From: Actinomycetota bacterium
Lineage (GTDB): Bacteria > Actinomycetota > Actinomycetes > Actinomycetales > Dermatophilaceae
Length of the DNA stretch: 64,000 nucleotides
NCBI GenBank assembly: GCA_020161845.1
Contig: JAIUNK010000004.1
Span: 124,001-188,000, forward strand
Direction: 5' to 3'
A program made the translations under genes and the position numbers. Every line of letters starts with the position of its first letter. Position 1 is the stretch's first letter. Below the pieces are notes generated by a model. The model had not been told where the DNA came from. It did no database searches and was given only the letters and a program-made list of their open reading frames with translations. Of the stretch, positions 18,240-27,400 are shown in pieces.

Positions 18240-19885
18240 AGGGTCGCCTCCGCGATCGGGCCCAGCGCGAGCGCCGGGAAAAAGGTGAGGCCCGCGACGA
18301 TCACGGCGATGCCGACGAGCAACGCGGTGAACAACGGGGTGTGGGTGGGCATGGTGCCCTCCGTGATCGGCCGTTTCGGCTGTGCGGCGAGCGACCCGGC
18401 CAGCGCCAGGGCCAGGGTGATCGGGACGAACCGGCCGAGCCACATGCACGCCGCCAGGGTGAGATTGAACCAGGGGGTGTCGGCAGACAAGCCGGCAAAC
18501 GCGGAGCCGTTGTTGTTCGAGGCCGAGGTGTAGGCATACATCATCTCGGTCAATCCGTGCGGCCCGGCGTTGGCCAGCGATTCCCGGGCGCTCGGCAGGG
18601 CGATCGCCATGCCGGTCCCGACCAGCACGAGGGCCGGCATGACCAGGATGAACAGCGCGGCGCAGGTGATCTCCCGCTGACCGATGGTCTTGCCGAGCAG
18701 CTCCGGCGTACGACCCACCATCAGCCCGGCGACGAACACCGTGATCACGGCGAGGACCAGTGCGCTGTACAACCCGGTTCCGACGCCGCCGGGACTGATC
18801 TCGCCAAGCAGCATGTTCGTCATGACGACCCCGCCACCGAGGGGGCTGAACGAGTCGTGCATCGAGTTCACCGCCCCCGTCGACGTACCTGTGGTCGCGG
18901 TCGCGAACAGGACCGAACCCGGCACGCCGAACCGCAGCTCCTTGCCCTCCAGGGCGCCCTGGAAGGTCCCGGCCAAGGCCGTCTCGGCCGCCAAAGCGGC
19001 GGCCCACATGCCCGTGAACAGGGTGGCCATCAGGCCGAGTACGGCGTAACCCTGACGGCGATCACCGACGAGGATGCCGTACATGCGGGGCAGCGCGAAG
19101 GGGATGATCAGCACGAGCAGGATCTCGACGATGTTGGTGACCGGGTTGGGGTTCTCGAAAGGGTGCGCGCTGTTGGCGTTGAAGAAGCCGCCGCCGTTGG
19201 TACCGAGCAGCTTGATCACCTCTTGGGAGGCCACCGGGCCGCCCTGGATCACCTGCTCGCCGCCGGCGAGGGTGGTCACGGTCTGCGGACCGACGAGGTT
19301 CTGGACCACCCCGCCCCACACGAGGAGCAACGCACCGAGGAACGCGATCGGCAGCAGCACGCGCACGGTGCCGCGAACCAGGTCGACCCAGAAGTTCCCG
19401 AGTCGATCCGTCGAGGAGCGGGCGATCCCCCGGGTCAACGCGACCGCGACGGCCAGGCCGACGGCGGCGCTGACGAAGTTCTGCACGGTCAGCCCGGCCA
19501 TCTGCGTCAGATGGGTGGCGCCGCTCTCCCCGCCGTAGCTCTGCCAGTTCGTGTTCGTGACGAAGGACACTGCGGTGTTCAGCGCCGTGTCGACGTTCTG
19601 GCCCGTGCGCCCCGCCTGTAGCGGCAGGTGCGTCTGCGCGAGGATCAACGCCCAGAGGCCCAGGACGCAGGCCGTCGAGAAGGCCAGCAGTCCTGCGGCG
19701 TAGGTCGCCCAGTTCTGTTCGCCGTCGGGGTTCACCCCGCACGCCCGATAGATGGCGCGCTCGAGACGCAGGTGCTTCGTCGTCGAGAACGTGTGCGCAA
19801 GATAGGCCCCAAGCGGCCGATGGGTGGCCGCGAGGACGCCCGCGACCAGCACCAGGGCCGCGAGGCCGGCGAGCGGATCGGACAT
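18236..19885 (-). CDS. kdpA: KdpA K+-translocating subunit
   Basis: KdpA is the K+-channel-like subunit that binds and passes the ion. The 549-residue membrane protein has ten hydrophobic segments and the four selectivity-loop regions typical of the family, among them [49 protein letters not shown] and [12 protein letters not shown]. The ATG at 19885 shares one base with the kdpF stop (TGATG). The open frame upstream to 20476 lies in another gene and is not part of KdpA. Confidence 0.96.
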   Translation of the reverse strand: MSDPLAGLAALVLVAGVLAATHRPLGAYLAHTFSTTKHLRLERAIYRACGVNPDGEQNWATYAAGLLAFSTACVLGLWALILAQTHLPLQAGRTGQNVDTALNTAVSFVTNTNWQSYGGESGATHLTQMAGLTVQNFVSAAVGLAVAVALTRGIARSSTDRLGNFWVDLVRGTVRVLLPIAFLGALLLVWGGVVQNLVGPQTVTTLAGGEQVIQGGPVASQEVIKLLGTNGGGFFNANSAHPFENPNPVTNIVEILLVLIIPFALPRMYGILVGDRRQGYAVLGLMATLFTGMWAAALAAETALAGTFQGALEGKELRFGVPGSVLFATATTGTSTGAVNSMHDSFSPLGGGVVMTNMLLGEISPGGVGTGLYSALVLAVITVFVAGLMVGRTPELLGKTIGQREITCAALFILVMPALVLVGTGMAIALPSARESLANAGPHGLTEMMYAYTSASNNNGSAFAGLSADTPWFNLTLAACMWLGRFVPITLALALAGSLAAQPKRPITEGTMPTHTPLFTALLVGIAVIVAGLTFFPALALGPIAEATL

Positions 19886-19971
19886 CAGTACTTCTCCGGG
19901 TTCACGAGCGCGTGGAACAGGTACGCCAGGAGCAGCAGGGCAAGGATGCCCGCGATCCACTGTTCGACCAT
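19885..19971 (-). CDS. kdpF: KdpF small membrane subunit
   Basis: A 28-codon gene sits directly before kdpA with a one-base overlap. The peptide begins MVEQWIAGILALLLLAYLF and ends LVNPEKY: a single membrane helix with the conserved aromatic/Pro-Glu-Lys-Tyr tail of KdpF, which stabilises the KdpABC complex in lipid. A modest AAGGGA lies about 11 bases before the ATG. It is the first gene of the kdp operon, so the promoter should lie within 19972-20069 or further up. Confidence 0.92.
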   Translation of the reverse strand: MVEQWIAGILALLLLAYLFHALVNPEKY

Positions 19972-20069
19972 GGTGAGAGGTTCCCTTCGACAGGTTCGGC
20001 GTGGTTCGGCGGAGTGGGCGTGGTGAGTGGGCCGCGGCAGCGCTGGGGTAGTGGTCGGGCGTACCGGGT

Positions 20070-20876
20070 CTAACCCTGAGCGGCCTGGTCGGCCAACAGA
20101 ACGGCGACCTTGAGCTCGTCGGTACGGGGATACCGGACCCGGGTGGCCGAGACCAGGGCGAAGTGACCGACGACGAGGTCGCCGCGCCGGACGGGAATGG
20201 CGATCTCGCTGGTCGTCGGCAGGCCGTTGCGCGACACGTCCACCACCGTGCCCGCCTGGCTGATCTCGCCAGTGTCGTGCAGGATCGGGCAGCCACCGGC
20301 GGGGGCTGCCTCGACGTAGCGGCAGCTGTCGATGCCGAGCACGCGGGTGATCTCCCGGCAGATGGCCTGCTGCCGGTCATGGCCGCTGGCCTGGTCGGGG
20401 TCGATCCGCAGGACCTGCAGAATGCCGTCGACGTAGCCGCTGCGGCGCGCGACCTCCGCGGCCTGCCGACGGCCACGCAGCGCGAGCTCGGTCACGGCGA
20501 GCCCGACGAGCGCAAACAGCAGGGCCAGGATGACGTCCTCACCGCGTCCGATCCGGAAGGTGAAGTACGGCGGCAGCAGAAAGAAGTCCAGCCACGCTGC
20601 CGTCGAGACGCAGGCGATCAGGCCGGCGACGCGGTCCCCGGACGCAGCGACCGCCACCACGAGCAGGGCGAAGAGCAGCACGACCGCCGCGACGTCGATG
20701 CTCTCACGGGCGGGCGCAAGTGCTGCGGCGCCGAACGCCGGCGCCAGGAGGGCGACCAGCCGCCGCGGCCCGGTTCGTTGCGCGACGGAATGGGCCAGGG
20801 CGACGGTCCACGGCGCCGAGGCGTGGGGACGACGATCGGTGACAGGGGGTGGAGACCCGTACGGCGCGCCGGACAT
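20070..20876 (-). CDS. DUF4118 membrane protein, KdpD-like sensor part without kinase
   Basis: The 268-residue protein has four hydrophobic helices (~45-125) ending in FFLLPPYFTFRIGRGEDVIL, the hallmark of the DUF4118 membrane module of KdpD. A GAF-like region follows (~150-268; CREITRVLGIDSCRYVE, EIAIPVRRGDLVVGHFALV). There is no histidine kinase or ATPase domain. It lies 98 bases upstream of kdpF on the same strand and could be cotranscribed, or sense for the Kdp system; that link is inference from position. The start is uncertain: ATG at 20876 is preferred over the TTG at 20891, and neither has a good ribosome binding site. Confidence 0.72.
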   Translation of the reverse strand: MSGAPYGSPPPVTDRRPHASAPWTVALAHSVAQRTGPRRLVALLAPAFGAAALAPARESIDVAAVVLLFALLVVAVAASGDRVAGLIACVSTAAWLDFFLLPPYFTFRIGRGEDVILALLFALVGLAVTELALRGRRQAAEVARRSGYVDGILQVLRIDPDQASGHDRQQAICREITRVLGIDSCRYVEAAPAGGCPILHDTGEISQAGTVVDVSRNGLPTTSEIAIPVRRGDLVVGHFALVSATRVRYPRTDELKVAVLLADQAAQG

Positions 20877-21072
20877 ATTCCGAGGGAACAAGCCCCGACC
20901 CCGCGCGTCGGCCGGCCTGACAATGCCCTAGCGGATCTTGACGGGTTCCTAACGCGCGGCTCCGAGTTTCGCGAGTCGGCGCCGCAGTTCGCCAGGCGGT
21001 GCACAGTGCCCATCCCCTCGGTGGAAACGCCAGCCGGGCTACGCGTCTCCTCCGCGAGACTGCAGCCATCGC

Positions 21073-21110
21073 TGCAGGGTTGGGGTCGTCAGCACAACCC
21101 CAACCCTGCA
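21073..21110 (-). terminator. Terminator downstream of ppk2
   Basis: A perfect 14-bp inverted repeat (21073-21086 with 21097-21110), loop of 10 bases, lies about 70 bases past the ppk2 stop. No T run follows, as is common in actinobacteria. Confidence 0.7.
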
Positions 21111-21179
21111 ACGCCGGCTGCAATCACGGCCTGATCGCTCCTCGGACTCCGCTGCGCTGCGCGCATCGTCGTGACTCGC

Positions 21180-22061
21180 TCAGTCCTCCGGGTCGACGTA
21201 CGACACGCGCCCCGTGTCCGCCTTGCCGTTCTTCATCACGTCGGCGGCGTGGTCGCGGACCTCCAGCTGCAGCTTGCGGTCCGTGCGCTGGTAGCCGGTC
21301 GACGCCGGCCGCTTGGGCAGCTTCAGCTGCGGTCGGTCCACGTGCTTGTACGGCACCGACGCCAGCAGGTCGGCGATCATGTTCAGCCGCGCGCGCTTCT
21401 TGTCCTCGGATTCCACCACCCGCCAGCGGGCCTCGGACATGTCGGTGTGCACGAACATCTCGTCCTTGGCCCGGCTGTAATCCTCCCAGCGGGTCAGCGA
21501 CTCCAGATCGGTGGGGGAGAGCTTCCACTGCCGCATCGGATCGGTCAGCCGCGACTTGAACCGGCGCTCCTGCTCGGCGTCGGAGACGCTGAACCAGTAC
21601 TTGCGCAGCATGATCCCGTCCTCGATGAGCATCCGCTCGAAGATCGGACACTGCCGCAGGAACCGCCGATGCTCCTCGGTCGTGCAATAGCCCATCACCC
21701 GCTCGACGCCGGCGCGGTTGTACCAGGAGCGGTCGAACAGCCGGATCTCCCCAGCGGCCGGCAGGTGCTCGACGTACCGCTGGAAGTACCACTGCGTGCG
21801 CTGCCGCTCCGTCGGCGCCGGCAGGGCCACGACCTGCGCGATGCGGGGGTTGAGATACTCGGTGACCCGCTTGATCGCGCCACCCTTGCCGGCGGCGTCG
21901 CGGCCCTCGAAGATCACGACCAGGCGTTGACCCGTCGTACGCACCCACTCCTGCATCTCGACCAACTGCTCCTGCAGGTGCAGCAGTTCGGCCTCGTACA
22001 GGTCCTTGTCCATCTTCTTGGGCTTGGCCGTGGACCCCTCGGACGATCCGTTCTTCGACAT
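21180..22061 (-). CDS. ppk2: Polyphosphate kinase 2
   Basis: PPK2 enzymes transfer phosphate between polyphosphate and nucleoside di- or monophosphates in the cytoplasm. The 293-residue, single-domain protein has Walker A GRDAAGKGG near residue 54, the lid RTQWYFQRYVEHLP, Walker B LFDRSWYNRAGVERVMG and SDAEQERRFKSRL. Length and a single domain fit class I PPK2, which phosphorylates nucleoside diphosphates; class cannot be fixed without an alignment. The N-terminus is a short charged tail. The gene stands alone between the kdp region and the accessory island, with its own hairpin terminator. Confidence 0.92.
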   Translation of the reverse strand: MSKNGSSEGSTAKPKKMDKDLYEAELLHLQEQLVEMQEWVRTTGQRLVVIFEGRDAAGKGGAIKRVTEYLNPRIAQVVALPAPTERQRTQWYFQRYVEHLPAAGEIRLFDRSWYNRAGVERVMGYCTTEEHRRFLRQCPIFERMLIEDGIMLRKYWFSVSDAEQERRFKSRLTDPMRQWKLSPTDLESLTRWEDYSRAKDEMFVHTDMSEARWRVVESEDKKRARLNMIADLLASVPYKHVDRPQLKLPKRPASTGYQRTDRKLQLEVRDHAADVMKNGKADTGRVSYVDPED

Positions 22062-22138
22062 CTTCCCAGGCTAGCGCCCGTCTTGCGGTGACTGCATCCC
22101 GTTGCCGGCCTTGGTAACGAGAAAGGATGGACGTGCGC

Positions 22139-24430
22139 TCAGGTGAGCAGCCGTGAGCGCTCTCCCGACCAGGTCACCGCCAACACGTCTCGGGCGCGGG
22201 TGGCCGCGACGTACAGCAGCGCCCGCTCGCGCAGCATCGCGTCGGCGAAGTCCTCAGGGCTGCTCTCGTAGTCCCGCAGCGAGCGCGGGATTGCGCCTTC
22301 GGCGACACCGAAAAGCAGCACGTGCGTGAATTCGAGTCCCTTGGCGCGGTGCATCGTCATCGCGAGGGGCTTGCTGCGGCCGGGGGCCTCGCGGTCGACG
22401 GATCGTACGTCGACGCCACGATCTCCGAGGGCCGCGACGAGGGTCTGCCGCTTGTAGCGATCACGGACGAGGATCGCGATGTCCTCTGCGGCTGCGGCCC
22501 GACCGGCCGCGACATTGTCGGCGTGGGAGAGCGAGGGGTCAGGCAGCCAGTTCCGCAGGATGTCGGCTGCTGCGTCCAGCTCCTCGCCCAGCGTTCCCAC
22601 GGCCACTAGCCTCGGCCGCGGACCGGTGCGCGCCGAGTGGTACGAGTGCTCCTCGGGCGCACCTTCCAGGTCGGTCCATTGCGCGCCGGACAGGATGGTC
22701 ATAGCCCAGCCGAGGTTCTGCTGGGTGGTGCGGTAGTTGAGGGTGAGCCGCCGCGCGCGCCCACGGACGTTGATCCCCCACTGCGACATCACGATCTTCT
22801 GGCCGTAGATGCGCTGATGGGAGTCCTCGCAGACGAAGAGGTCATTCGGCCCTTCGGCGACCAGGGCCCGCAGTAACTGCAGGTGAGGGACGGAGAAGTC
22901 TTGCCCCTCGTCGACGATGACGTGCTCGAAAAGCTGCACCGAGCGCCGCGTCAGCCACGCCGCGGCGAGTGCCGCCTTCTCGGCGAAATCCGTCGTGCCC
23001 GACGCGCGGGCGCGGCTGCGATAGTCCTCGATCACCGCCCAGACGGCGAGTCGCTTCGCCCGGTCGAGGGCGACTCCTCGGCCGCTGCGGCGGACCCGGA
23101 CGTACGCCGCGGCGTTGGCGACCCGGTGTGGAAGGACGACCTGCTCGTATTCGGCTTCCAGGAAGGCCGTCGTGGCGAGCTGTCGTGGGAGATCGGCGCC
23201 CGCGGCGTCGATGGCCTCCGACCAGAGCGTCGAGGGGGTCGAGGCCAGCACGTCCGTACGGGAATGGCCGAGCACGTCGGCCGTAGCGTCGGCGATGTCG
23301 TCGCCGGCCCGCTGGACGACGGCCCACGCCACCTGGTCGATGCCCTTGACGTAGACGCCGGGTTCGTCGAGTCGGCCGGGCAGGGCGATGGTCTCGTCGA
23401 GGCGACGTACGGCGGCGGCGAGGTCGTCGGCGAAATTGCGGGTGAAGGTCGTGAGGAGCAGTCGGGCGGAGGGATCGCGGCGCGCGAGATGGCGGGCGCG
23501 ATGGATCGCGACGACCGTCTTGCCCGTGCCGGCGCCGCCGGAGAGTCGGAACGCTCCGTTGCGGTCCTTCTCGGCGTAGGTGCGCTGCTCCGGATGTAGG
23601 AAAAGTCGCCACGCGCCGAGGTCACCCTGCTCGATGATGCGGCGCAGTTCAGCGTTGTCGTCGATGAGGTGGAACGACGCCTGCGCGGCCGGGTGCACCT
23701 TGATGGACTCGATGATCCGGGTGTCCTCGTCGGCGGCCTCCACGATTGGGGTGTCGCCGAGGCGGAACATTGTTCGCACGTCGGCGAGGGTGCTCCCCGT
23801 GGCGAGTTCCAGCAGGGCGTCGGCCTGCCATCCCACGCGCGCCACGTTGATGACGTCGTCGACCAGGGCGTCCTCGGTCGGGGCGGCTAGCGCCGCCTCG
23901 GCAAGCGCGCGGTCGATGCCGAGCTGCTCGTGCAGCGCGTCGGAGGTCAGGCCCGGCCCCCAGCGCGGGGCCTTCGGCGCAGCGACGGGGACCGGGTGCG
24001 GTGTCGTGTCTGCATGCGCGGCATGTGTGACCAGCGGGGGAGCCGCGACGGGCGAGATCGGTGGCGAGATCGATGCTCCCGCCGCCTCCGCGCGAATCTC
24101 GTCGAGGACGCGCTCGACCTCAGGAACGCCGTTGATGGGGTTCATCGAGAGGCGGACACGTTCGGCTAACCGGTTGGCGACGTCGTGCTTCCAGACGCCG
24201 TGGATGACGTAGAACGGCTCGTCGCCAGCTGTCAGCTTGAAGAGGACGCAGCGGTAGTTGTCGTCGACGCGCCCGGTGCGGACCCGGGGGTCGACACTGC
24301 CGACGATGGGTTCGATGTGCAGGCCCGGCAGTTCGTCGCTCTCTTGGAGCTTCTCGAAGAAGGCGTAGGCCTTCCTCTTCATGGAGGCGTCCAGGCCGTC
24401 CTTGACCTTGCTCCAGATCAGCGTCGGCAT
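22139..24430 (-). CDS. UvrD-family helicase with N-terminal RelE-like domain
   Basis: The protein has 763 residues. Residues ~1-95 resemble the RelE/ParE toxin fold (KAYAFFEKLQES, HIEPI, RTGRVDDNYRCVLFKL, then YVIHGVWKHDVANRLA). After a Pro/Ala-rich linker the superfamily 1 helicase core begins: Walker A GGAGTGKT at 298-305, Walker B HVIVDEGQDFS, NYRTTQQN, MTMHRAKGLEF and VAATRARDVLAV. No nuclease domain is obvious. AGGAG lies just before the ATG at 24430, within the end of the upstream helicase gene, only four bases away, so the two proteins are surely co-expressed. A defence role is inferred from context. The open frame continuing to 24916 is antisense shadow. Confidence 0.85.
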   Translation of the reverse strand: MPTLIWSKVKDGLDASMKRKAYAFFEKLQESDELPGLHIEPIVGSVDPRVRTGRVDDNYRCVLFKLTAGDEPFYVIHGVWKHDVANRLAERVRLSMNPINGVPEVERVLDEIRAEAAGASISPPISPVAAPPLVTHAAHADTTPHPVPVAAPKAPRWGPGLTSDALHEQLGIDRALAEAALAAPTEDALVDDVINVARVGWQADALLELATGSTLADVRTMFRLGDTPIVEAADEDTRIIESIKVHPAAQASFHLIDDNAELRRIIEQGDLGAWRLFLHPEQRTYAEKDRNGAFRLSGGAGTGKTVVAIHRARHLARRDPSARLLLTTFTRNFADDLAAAVRRLDETIALPGRLDEPGVYVKGIDQVAWAVVQRAGDDIADATADVLGHSRTDVLASTPSTLWSEAIDAAGADLPRQLATTAFLEAEYEQVVLPHRVANAAAYVRVRRSGRGVALDRAKRLAVWAVIEDYRSRARASGTTDFAEKAALAAAWLTRRSVQLFEHVIVDEGQDFSVPHLQLLRALVAEGPNDLFVCEDSHQRIYGQKIVMSQWGINVRGRARRLTLNYRTTQQNLGWAMTILSGAQWTDLEGAPEEHSYHSARTGPRPRLVAVGTLGEELDAAADILRNWLPDPSLSHADNVAAGRAAAAEDIAILVRDRYKRQTLVAALGDRGVDVRSVDREAPGRSKPLAMTMHRAKGLEFTHVLLFGVAEGAIPRSLRDYESSPEDFADAMLRERALLYVAATRARDVLAVTWSGERSRLLT

Positions 24431-24434
24431 GCCC

Positions 24435-27400
24435 TTACTCCTGAGATGCGTCGGGTAGGGAACTGGTGACGGCTGCGAGGAGCGCAGCGGAGTCGTCGGA
24501 GGCGAGGTGAACGGTCCAGCCGGCGCCGCGTAGTTCCCGTACGTCGGGGCCGGGCATGTCGCCGGGGACGACGGCCACCCTGGCGTCCGGCCAGGCGAGG
24601 TCCACCACGATCCCGCCGATCTCGGCGCCGCCGACAGCCGGGGGCACCCCCCGCGCGGCGAGGTGCTCGGCGAGCTCGACGACGGCAGGGGGGGTGTACG
24701 CGGGGTCGAGGTCCACATCGGCCCAACCGTTAGAGAGGGCAGTATCGAGGTGCGACGGCTCCGGCGACGCGACGGCACCTGCCGATGTCGTGTGGGCCAC
24801 GTACGTCGTGATCGTCGTCGGGACGGTCGAGAACGCGAGGGCGTTGGAGAGCCGCAGCCACTCCTGCCAGGCCTCGGCGAAGTCTGGCTGAGCCACCGCG
24901 TCCGGGCGGTCGTCAAGGATCAGCACTATCCGCTGGGCCCCGGCGCCGGCGAGCTGGGCCGCGAGCACGAGATGGGGTCGGGCGTGCACGAGGACGGAGC
25001 TGCCTTGCCCGGCCTCGATCGTCGCACCACGGAGTTGGTCGGCAGCAAGGTCAACGAGGTCGATATTGGCCACAGTGGGGAGCACTGTCGAGCGGTTCTG
25101 TTGCGCCCCGAGGAGCAGAGTCAGGGCGTCGCTGAGCCGGCCGCGCGACGCGCTCTCGGGGTCGCGGAGCACCCCGTCGAGGATCGCCAGGGGGCCGCCT
25201 TCTTGCTCCTGTACGGCTGCGCGCGACAGACCGGAACCGGGGGCGCCGGCGTGCAGGCTCATGAGCACTTCGATGAACGCCGGGTTGAGCCAGTCGGGCG
25301 CGACAGGCGCCGTGAGGTCGCGGTGCGTGATGCCCAGGACCGTGTAACCGTGCGCGCGCAGTCGCTCGCGTTTGATCGCGTCGTCAGCGAGCCGGTTGTG
25401 CGCCTGGCTTGCATGGAACGCCTGCCCGTCGGTGAAGATCGCGATACGCGGGCCGCCGGGGGTGGAGAAGACGAAATCTGGTCGGACACCATGAGCGTCG
25501 ATTTGCGGTTCGAGGTGCCAGACACGGTTGCCGACTCCTCTCACGCTGAGTCGCGGGCCGTGCGGTGTGGGGGTGGAGGCCACCTGCGCATACGGCTCCA
25601 GCCGGGCTGCCAAGCGCGCACGGAATTGCTGTTCGAGGGGCGATTCCCCGCTTCCGGCGGCGACCGGGGCGTCCGTGACGTGCCAGTCGCACACCTGTGA
25701 GTCGAGATCTGCGACGGGGCGCCCGTCAGCGACGCCGAGAAGCGCGCGCAGCGCCCGGAGGGCATCAACCCGGGAGACGTCACTACCGAACGGCGCGAGG
25801 CAGCGGTGACAGCTTGCGCGCCCCTCATCGGCGCAGGAGCAGGTCTCAAGGACCTGCGCGGCACGCACGAGGATCGGCCACAACCGCGTCGGGCCGGCGA
25901 GTTCGGTGAGATAGCCGGTGCCGCCGGGCACGGTGTCGTGCAGGAAGAGGGCCGTCCGGACCCGACCTGCTCCATCGCCGACCGGGTGGGGCGCGACCTC
26001 GACACGGAGGTGGTCGGGGGCGCCGCCCATGACCTCGCGTAACCCCAGACGGAGGGCCGCAGAGAGGCTGGTCAGGCTATTCAGGTCGGTGACGACGGAC
26101 TGCGGGAGGCTGATCGCGACGCCCTGGGTGACGAGTTCGCGGGTGAGGGCGAGGGCGCGGACGTGCTCGTCGGGGGCATTCCGATAGCGGCACCAGGCCC
26201 GATGCTCTTGCGCGGAGTTGGCGCCGGATCCGATGTCGAGTTTGCCGCAGGCCTCGCAGAGGCGGAACATTCGCGCGGTGACGTCCTGGCCAGCCATCCG
26301 CGTCAGGTGCGGGCTCGCGGCGTCTCGGCCGACGTTGAGCCAACGCACGGTCATCCGCCGGTAGTGGGCGACGCCCATCCCGACGGACTCGACGGACCAT
26401 TCGCCGACCTTGCGGGCCGGATCGAAGTCGGGGGCGGCGACGAGTTCGTACATCGTGCGCCGGCGCTCGTCGCTGTTGTCGCCGATGACGGCGTCGTCGC
26501 GTCGGACATCGGAGAAGACGCGTTGCAGGCGGGCCGCCTCGAAGCGCTGCCCAGTCTCGGCGATACCCGTGCCGCCGCAGCGCGGGCACGAGTGCGGCGA
26601 CGCCGCCGTGGGTGAGTCCAGGCGTGCGACGTACCCGCAGGTGTCGCACGCGGCCAGAGTGTGCACATCGCCCTGGTCCTGGCCGAGTTCGGCGCCGTCG
26701 ACACGGAGCTGGAGCCTCCGGGCGTAGAAGTAGGCGCCAGGGGCGAGCTCCGTGAGGGCCCGGGCGGAGCCACGGGTGAGCGCAAGGGGTTCGTAGGCGT
26801 ACTGTCCGCTGTCGGGGTCGATCCACGAGATCTGGGCGTCAAGTTCGACCGAGTCGTCGATGAGGGAGTAGTTGGGCAGGAGGCCGCGCAGCTCGAGGCC
26901 GCCGATCCACGGCTGCGTGGTCAGTTCGTCGAGGAGGGCGCGGACGAGGCGCAGGCCGCTGCGGGCGGTGGAGATGGCGCGCTTCTCGTCCGTGCCGGCC
27001 GACGGGTGCTCGGCCGCCTCGACGAGCTCGGGGAGTGCGGCCTCGATCTCGGCGCGCCGCCGTTTCAGATCCTCGACCTCGCGAGCGTGCTCGCCGACCG
27101 CCCGACAGATGGTGACCTCCGCGCTCTGGGGCATCCCGTCGTCGTCGACCGGCCCATCGCCCCGAACCCACGTGCGCAGCGCGGCGAGGCCCGGGCTGCC
27201 AGTCTCGGCGAAGGTCGCGACGAACCGGTCAACCAGTGCGTCTCCGTTCTCACGAAGGCGGACGATGAGGTCGCCGAGCAGGCTGCCGGGGTCTGCCGAG
27301 GCGAGCACGTGCCCCGCTGTGCCCGGCACGATGGTCGCCCCCGTCCGGGCCATGTCGTCGATCACCGACGCGAGGAACTGGCGGCGGAGGATTTCTTCGG

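Noticed and set aside
24431..24916. N-terminal extension of the UvrD-like protein
   Set aside because: The extension is a shadow of the upstream helicase gene; a ribosome binding site and the domain start both support 24430.
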